From Rhodoferax sp. (GTDB lineage Bacteria > Pseudomonadota > Gammaproteobacteria > Burkholderiales > Burkholderiaceae_C): DNA of 60,747 bases. The stretch's first letter is position 1; the number at the start of each line of letters is the position of its first letter. The stretch covers positions 1-60,747 of the forward strand of contig JARXAM010000130.1 in assembly GCA_029865845.1 (NCBI GenBank). The letters run 5' to 3'. This document shows positions 56,650 through 60,747 of the stretch, piece after piece. The translations under genes and the position numbers were made by a program. Below the pieces are notes generated by a model. That model saw only the letters and a list, made by a program, of their open reading frames with translations. It made no database searches and was not told the DNA's origin.

Positions 56650-57894
56650 ATGTACGACCGTAACATTCTTGTAGAACAAGCCGACCCCGAACTGTGGGCC
56701 GCCATCTTGGCCGAAAACGCACGCCAAGAACACCATATCGAACTCATTGCCAGTGAGAACTACGCCTCCCCCGCCGTCATGGCGGCGCAAGGAAGCCAAC
56801 TCACCAACAAGTACGCCGAGGGCTACCCCGGACGCCGCTATTACGGCGGATGTGAACATGTCGACGTAGCAGAGCAACTCGCCATCGATCGCATCAAGCA
56901 ACTCTTTGGGGCAGAGGCTGCCAATGTGCAACCCCATTGCGGCGCATCGGCCAATGAAGCCGTTTTTCTCGCATTCTTGAAGCCTGGTGACACCATCATG
57001 GGCATGAGTCTGGCGGAGGGTGGGCACTTGACCCACGGCATGCCGCTCAACATGAGTGGCAAGTGGTTCAACGTGGTCTCCTACGGGCTGGATGCCCGGG
57101 AAGCCATCGACTATGACGCCATGGAGCGCAAGGCCCATGAAACCAAGCCCAAACTCATCATTGCAGGTGCCTCTGCCTATTCATTGGCCATTGACTTCGC
57201 GCGTTTCGCCAAGGTGGCCAAAGACGTGGGCGCAATCTTTATGGTGGACATGGCGCACTACGCGGGCCTGATCGCAGCGGGGGTCTACCCCAACCCTGTG
57301 CCCTACGCCGACGTCGTGACATCCACCACGCACAAAAGTTTGCGCGGTCCTCGCGGTGGACTTATTTTGATGAAGGCTGCGCACGAAAAGGCGATCAACA
57401 GCGCCATCTTCCCCGGCCTGCAAGGCGGCCCCCTGATGCATGTGATTGCGGCCAAGGCGGTGGCGTTCAAAGAGGCACTGACCCCCGAGTTCAAAACCTA
57501 CCAACAACAGGTGGTTCGCAACGCGAAAATCGTGGCTGAAACACTGACCGAACGTGGGCTGCGCATCGTGAGCGGAGGCACCGAAAGCCATGTGATGTTG
57601 GTGGACCTGCGCTCCAAGGGCATTACCGGCAAAGAGGCCGAAGCCGTTTTGGGTGCTGCGCACATGACCATCAACAAAAACGCCATCCCCAACGACCCCG
57701 AGAAGCCCATGGTGACCAGCGGCATACGCGTTGGCACCCCTGCGATGACGACGCGAGGCTTCAAAGACGCAGAGGCACGGGCAACCGCCCACCTGCTGGC
57801 AGATGTGCTGGATAACCCCCGCGATGAGGCGCACATTGCGGCAGTGCGGGAGAAAGTGCACGCACTCACGTCGCGCTTTCCTGTGTACAAGTAA
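56650..57894 (+). CDS. glyA: Serine hydroxymethyltransferase
   Basis: 414 residues. It begins with the PELW-type helix ([27 protein letters not shown] region). The PLP lysine lies in [15 protein letters not shown] (near 227); [20 protein letters not shown] (near 58) and [15 protein letters not shown] (near 98) are also characteristic. The enzyme converts serine and tetrahydrofolate to glycine and methylene-THF. AAAGGA precedes the ATG. The 200-base leader shows no riboswitch that I recognise. It is 18 bases upstream of nrdR, a conserved order. Confidence 0.97.
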   Translation: MYDRNILVEQADPELWAAILAENARQEHHIELIASENYASPAVMAAQGSQLTNKYAEGYPGRRYYGGCEHVDVAEQLAIDRIKQLFGAEAANVQPHCGASANEAVFLAFLKPGDTIMGMSLAEGGHLTHGMPLNMSGKWFNVVSYGLDAREAIDYDAMERKAHETKPKLIIAGASAYSLAIDFARFAKVAKDVGAIFMVDMAHYAGLIAAGVYPNPVPYADVVTSTTHKSLRGPRGGLILMKAAHEKAINSAIFPGLQGGPLMHVIAAKAVAFKEALTPEFKTYQQQVVRNAKIVAETLTERGLRIVSGGTESHVMLVDLRSKGITGKEAEAVLGAAHMTINKNAIPNDPEKPMVTSGIRVGTPAMTTRGFKDAEARATAHLLADVLDNPRDEAHIAAVREKVHALTSRFPVYK

Positions 57895-57912
57895 CGTCAC
57901 CGTCGCTAGCCC

Positions 57913-58362
57913 ATGAAGTGCCCGTTTTGCAGCCATTCCGACACCCAGGTGGTAGAGACGCGAATCGCTGAAGACGGGGACTTCATCCGGCGCAGACGCC
58001 AGTGTCACTCCTGCGAAAAACGGTTTACCACCTACGAGCGCCCCGACGTCAATTTCCCGACCATTGTCAAAAAAGATGGGCGTCGTATTGAGTTTGAACG
58101 TGCCAAGCTACTGGCGTCCATGAACTTGGCGCTGCGCAAAAGGCCGGTGAGTACCGAGCAGGTCGATGGAGCCATTGAGCGTATCGAAGAAAAGTTGCTC
58201 AACCTCGGCCTGCGCGAGGTGCCCAGCACCCGCATTGGCGAACTCGTAATGCGTGAGCTAAAGAAACTGGACAAGGTAGCCTATGTGCGCTTTGCCAGCG
58301 TCTACCGAAGCTTTGAAGACATTGATGAATTCAAAACACTGGTCGACGAAGTAAGCAAATAG
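57913..58362 (+). CDS. nrdR: Transcriptional repressor NrdR
   Basis: 149 residues. The N-terminal zinc ribbon is [17 protein letters not shown], with [12 protein letters not shown] (near 31) completing four Cys. The ATP-cone domain follows ([15 protein letters not shown] near 51; [18 protein letters not shown] near 118). NrdR senses ATP/dATP and represses ribonucleotide reductase genes. Complete and of standard length. Confidence 0.97.
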   Translation: MKCPFCSHSDTQVVETRIAEDGDFIRRRRQCHSCEKRFTTYERPDVNFPTIVKKDGRRIEFERAKLLASMNLALRKRPVSTEQVDGAIERIEEKLLNLGLREVPSTRIGELVMRELKKLDKVAYVRFASVYRSFEDIDEFKTLVDEVSK

Positions 58363-58521
58363 ACCCGCCTCTTCAGCCTGCATCCATGGTGCAGCCTGAG
58401 ACTTCCTTCCAAGTGGTCAAGCCGGCATGACGAGCGGCACCCGTTGCACGCCATGCGCTCCGTACTGCGGAGTACAGTGATGCGAGCTGAACATCTCCGA
58501 TGGATTGAAGGAGATTTTCCA

Positions 58522-59166
58522 ATGACAATCGCAACTCCAACACTTTTTTTGCAGCATCGCCGCCCGCTGGACCATCGCGGGTTCTCCCTCATTGAGGTAC
58601 TGGTGGCGATCATCATCTTGTCATTCGGTTTGTTGGGCATGGTCGGCCTGCAAGCTGCATCGCTCAAAGCCAACCGCGAAGCGCAATACCAGTCAACGGC
58701 GGTACGCATGGCGCGCGAACTCGGAGAGCTTATCCGTGGCAACAAAGTCGTCGCCGTAGCACGAACCACGGCAGATAACCCCTATCTCATTGCATTCAGC
58801 GCAACCAGCAAACTGCCCACGGCCAGCGTCAACTGTATTGCCCGGACCACCAACTGCAACAACGGCGCAAGCCCGGCAGCCAATCAAATACTGATGGCGC
58901 AATGGCAGGTGCGCGACTGGCTGTCGCGGATTCGAAGCGAATTGCCAGACGCCCAAGTCACCGTGTGTTTCGATAACGCCCCTTTTGATGGCAGTGGTCT
59001 CCCGCGTTGGGCCTGCAACGACGCTGCGGGGGCTGCGGATGTGATGTATGTCAAGATTGGGTGGACCAAGTCCGCGCTGAGAGGCGATGCCGTTGGTGCC
59101 CAAGCATTTGACCGCGCCACGACGCCCACTGTCGTGCTGCCAGTGTTGGCGGGTAGCACCACATGA
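58522..59166 (+). CDS. pilV: Type IV pilus minor pilin PilV
   Basis: 214 residues from the ATG at 58522 (AAGGAG 9 bases upstream); the frame opens at 58444. The prepilin peptidase site is HRG-FSLIEVLVAIIILSFGL, with Gly before Phe and Glu at +5 (near residue 24). The C-terminal globular part has several Cys (NCIARTTNCNNG). PilV is a minor pilin that primes pilus assembly. It overlaps pilW by ATGA. Confidence 0.9.
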   Translation: MTIATPTLFLQHRRPLDHRGFSLIEVLVAIIILSFGLLGMVGLQAASLKANREAQYQSTAVRMARELGELIRGNKVVAVARTTADNPYLIAFSATSKLPTASVNCIARTTNCNNGASPAANQILMAQWQVRDWLSRIRSELPDAQVTVCFDNAPFDGSGLPRWACNDAAGAADVMYVKIGWTKSALRGDAVGAQAFDRATTPTVVLPVLAGSTT

Positions 59167-60230
59167 AATCCGCAGCGCGTCATTCATCGACGGGTTTCAC
59201 CCTCATTGAGTTATTGGTTGCCATGGCCTTGAGCCTGGTGGTTGCTATTGCAGCGGTCGCATCGCTGCTGATTGCTAAGCAGGGTTTTACCGCCGTCGAC
59301 GCGACTTCCCAGCTTAGAGACAACGCGCGCTTTGCCAGTGACCTCCTGCAACGCGTGATCGTCCAAAGCGGCTATATGTCGGTGAACTACGCGGCCAACA
59401 CGCGCGAGACAAGTTTTTCGGTCAATGCCACCGATGCCAACCCCGAGCCGCATATTTTTGGTGTGGACAGCGCAAACCTCAATCTCCCCGAAGCGGAAGA
59501 CGCAGACGCAAACCCCACCGTGGACCCGCGCAGTAACTGCCAGCCGGCACTAGGCATTGCCTGCAACAACCTCAGTGACGTTTTGTTCATACGCTACCAA
59601 AGCAGCCCTGCGGCGATGGACGAGGCCAAGGCGGATGGCACCATGATTAACTGCGCGGGCATTCCGGAAACGGTGGTGCCTCAAAACAAAAACGATCGTG
59701 TGGTCAGTATTTTGCATATCACGAACAACGTTGCAGGGCCCGCATTGAGCTGCACTTACAAAAACGACAAAGGCGTCTGGACCACCCAACCCATGGTGGA
59801 AGGTGTGGACAGCTTTCAGGTCCTGTACGGAATCGACGGGTTTACCACCGGGTTCAATGTCCCCTTTACCGGTACCCAGGACGGAGTTCCCGACAAGTAT
59901 GTGCGTGCATCAGACATGACCGTTGGCAATGACCTCACCTCGGTGGGTACCCGTGACAACTGGCGCCGGGTGAGGAGCGTGCGCATCGGCTTGGTGCTGC
60001 GAGGGGCAGAAAACTCGGCGTCCTTTGGGGGCGGCCTATTGGCGAAACTTTGCCCACTTGGGGTATTGGACGCCGCAGCCGCAGCGCAATGCGTGGATGA
60101 GTCTGGAGTGGAAAGACCTCCCCTGGGGGCGGAGTTTCCACCGAATAATTTGAATGTACAAAATGATGGTCGACTGCGCACAGTAACTACCTTCACGGTA
60201 CATTTGCGAAATTTTCAGATCAACAATTAG
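59163..60230 (+). CDS. pilW: Type IV pilus minor pilin PilW
   Basis: 355 residues. The prepilin motif is STGFTLIELLVAMALSLVV (near 9), with Glu at +5. The long C-terminal region (DGVDSFQVLYGIDG, then VRSVRIGLVLRG) is typical of PilW. It overlaps pilV by 4 bases, so translation is coupled. A 32-base gap precedes pilX. Confidence 0.9.
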   Translation: MKSAARHSSTGFTLIELLVAMALSLVVAIAAVASLLIAKQGFTAVDATSQLRDNARFASDLLQRVIVQSGYMSVNYAANTRETSFSVNATDANPEPHIFGVDSANLNLPEAEDADANPTVDPRSNCQPALGIACNNLSDVLFIRYQSSPAAMDEAKADGTMINCAGIPETVVPQNKNDRVVSILHITNNVAGPALSCTYKNDKGVWTTQPMVEGVDSFQVLYGIDGFTTGFNVPFTGTQDGVPDKYVRASDMTVGNDLTSVGTRDNWRRVRSVRIGLVLRGAENSASFGGGLLAKLCPLGVLDAAAAAQCVDESGVERPPLGAEFPPNNLNVQNDGRLRTVTTFTVHLRNFQINN

Positions 60231-60262
60231 CTTTTGGCGATGTTTACGCTCAGATTTTTTTC

Positions 60263-60747
60263 ATGAAAAAATTAGTAGAAAGACATAGTTTTTCTGGAAA
60301 TATGATTGCAAGGCGCCATACTGGCGCATCCTTGCTGGTTGTGCTGCTCATACTCCTGGTTGTCTCTATATTGGGTATTGGCGGTGCCCAAATTGCGCTC
60401 ATGGGCGAACGTGCAGCCAGAAACGACCGAGATTATCAACTGGCATGGCAGTCTGCGGAGGCTGCATTGCTGGACGCTGAGTTCGATATTCGCGGCCCCG
60501 GAACATCCACACGAAAAGATTTGTTTGCAAACAATTCAATATCTGCATTTTCGGAAGGGTGTGGCGCCCATGACGCAGGCCCCAATCAAGGACTGTGCTT
60601 ACCCGCAGAAACCGGAAAACCTGTTTGGCTTACGGTGGATTTTTTATCCAAAGACTCTCCCTCCGTCGAGTATGGAACATTTACCAACCGCGTTTTTGAT
60701 GCGGGAGCAACCGGCATACGCTCCTCCAAAAAACCGCGGTATATCAT
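60263..60747 (+). CDS. pilX: Type IV pilus assembly protein PilX (cut by window end)
   Basis: 161 residues visible from the ATG at 60263. After a basic N-terminus (RRHTG), the hydrophobic ASLLVVLLILLVVSILGIGG segment (near 22) and AWQSAEAALLDAE (near 62) are typical of PilX, which has a pilin-like helix whose leader cleavage motif is less clear than in PilV/PilW. The stop is outside the window; pilY1 and pilE would be expected next. Confidence 0.85.
   Translation, partial: MKKLVERHSFSGNMIARRHTGASLLVVLLILLVVSILGIGGAQIALMGERAARNDRDYQLAWQSAEAALLDAEFDIRGPGTSTRKDLFANNSISAFSEGCGAHDAGPNQGLCLPAETGKPVWLTVDFLSKDSPSVEYGTFTNRVFDAGATGIRSSKKPRYI

Noticed and set aside
1..60747. CRISPR arrays, insertion sequences, rRNA operons
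   Set aside because: No regularly spaced repeats, no transposase and no rRNA sequence were found on reading through both strands.

Overview
The window is about 60.7 kb of chromosome from a betaproteobacterium. Gene content and order point to Burkholderiales, most likely Comamonadaceae near Rhodoferax/Polaromonas (inference from protein style, not a search). Supporting signs are EarP next to EF-P with an arginine at position 32, a fused PabB-PabC, a phasin, etfBA beside a long acyl-CoA dehydrogenase, the pilVWX minor-pilin run after nrdR, and high-GC coding sequence with long antisense shadow frames.

Layout. 1-13.1 kb is core chromosome: the start of a chemotaxis receptor (cut by the window edge), trmB, an RluA-type pseudouridine synthase, pabBC, a Tat-exported transglutaminase-like protein, dinG, a Crp/Fnr regulator with a kinase-like phosphotransferase and an acyl-CoA dehydrogenase, an HD-GYP protein and a conserved hypothetical. 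13.4-14.06 kb holds a gene that appears broken by two frameshifts. 14,474-22,451 is an integrated genomic island of about 8 kb. A 19-bp copy of the 3' end of tRNA-His lies at its left edge and the intact tRNA-His at its right edge, and similar double repeats lie just inside both ends. The island carries a tyrosine integrase, a ParB-like protein with a Cys/His-cluster partner, a serine recombinase, a small HTH regulator, a secreted protein and a compact three-gene operon. That operon encodes a dual-OB-like protein, a DUF488 protein and a SLOG-like/DUF4326 fusion, and it is flanked by degenerate 60-bp direct repeats. It is the best candidate for an uncharacterised system, plausibly anti-phage or nucleotide/nucleic-acid sensing.

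22.4-41.8 kb is core again: tRNA-His, ppiD, tRNA-Val, HU, pgsA, uvrC, earP-efp, a LOG protein, rmuC, a hydroxyacid dehydrogenase with pncB, a nitroreductase, a phasin, an acyl-CoA dehydrogenase, etfBA and an MscS channel. 41.9-55.2 kb holds moxR with a DUF58 gene (its usual transglutaminase partner is missing and its 3' end overlaps tilS), tilS, accA, a DNA glycosylase, cysS, a TPR protein, an L,D-transpeptidase, two cyclophilins, lpxH and a large DUF349 protein. 55.6-60.7 kb has a lytic transglycosylase, glyA, nrdR and the minor pilin genes pilV, pilW and pilX, the last cut by the window end.

Functional themes are translation quality (EarP/EF-P, tRNA enzymes, cysS), fatty-acid/PHA metabolism (two acyl-CoA dehydrogenases, ETF, phasin, accA), envelope building (lpxH, L,D-transpeptidase, lytic transglycosylase, PpiD), DNA repair (uvrC, dinG, rmuC, glycosylase) and type IV pili. 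All family names were assigned by reading the sequence; no database search was run.
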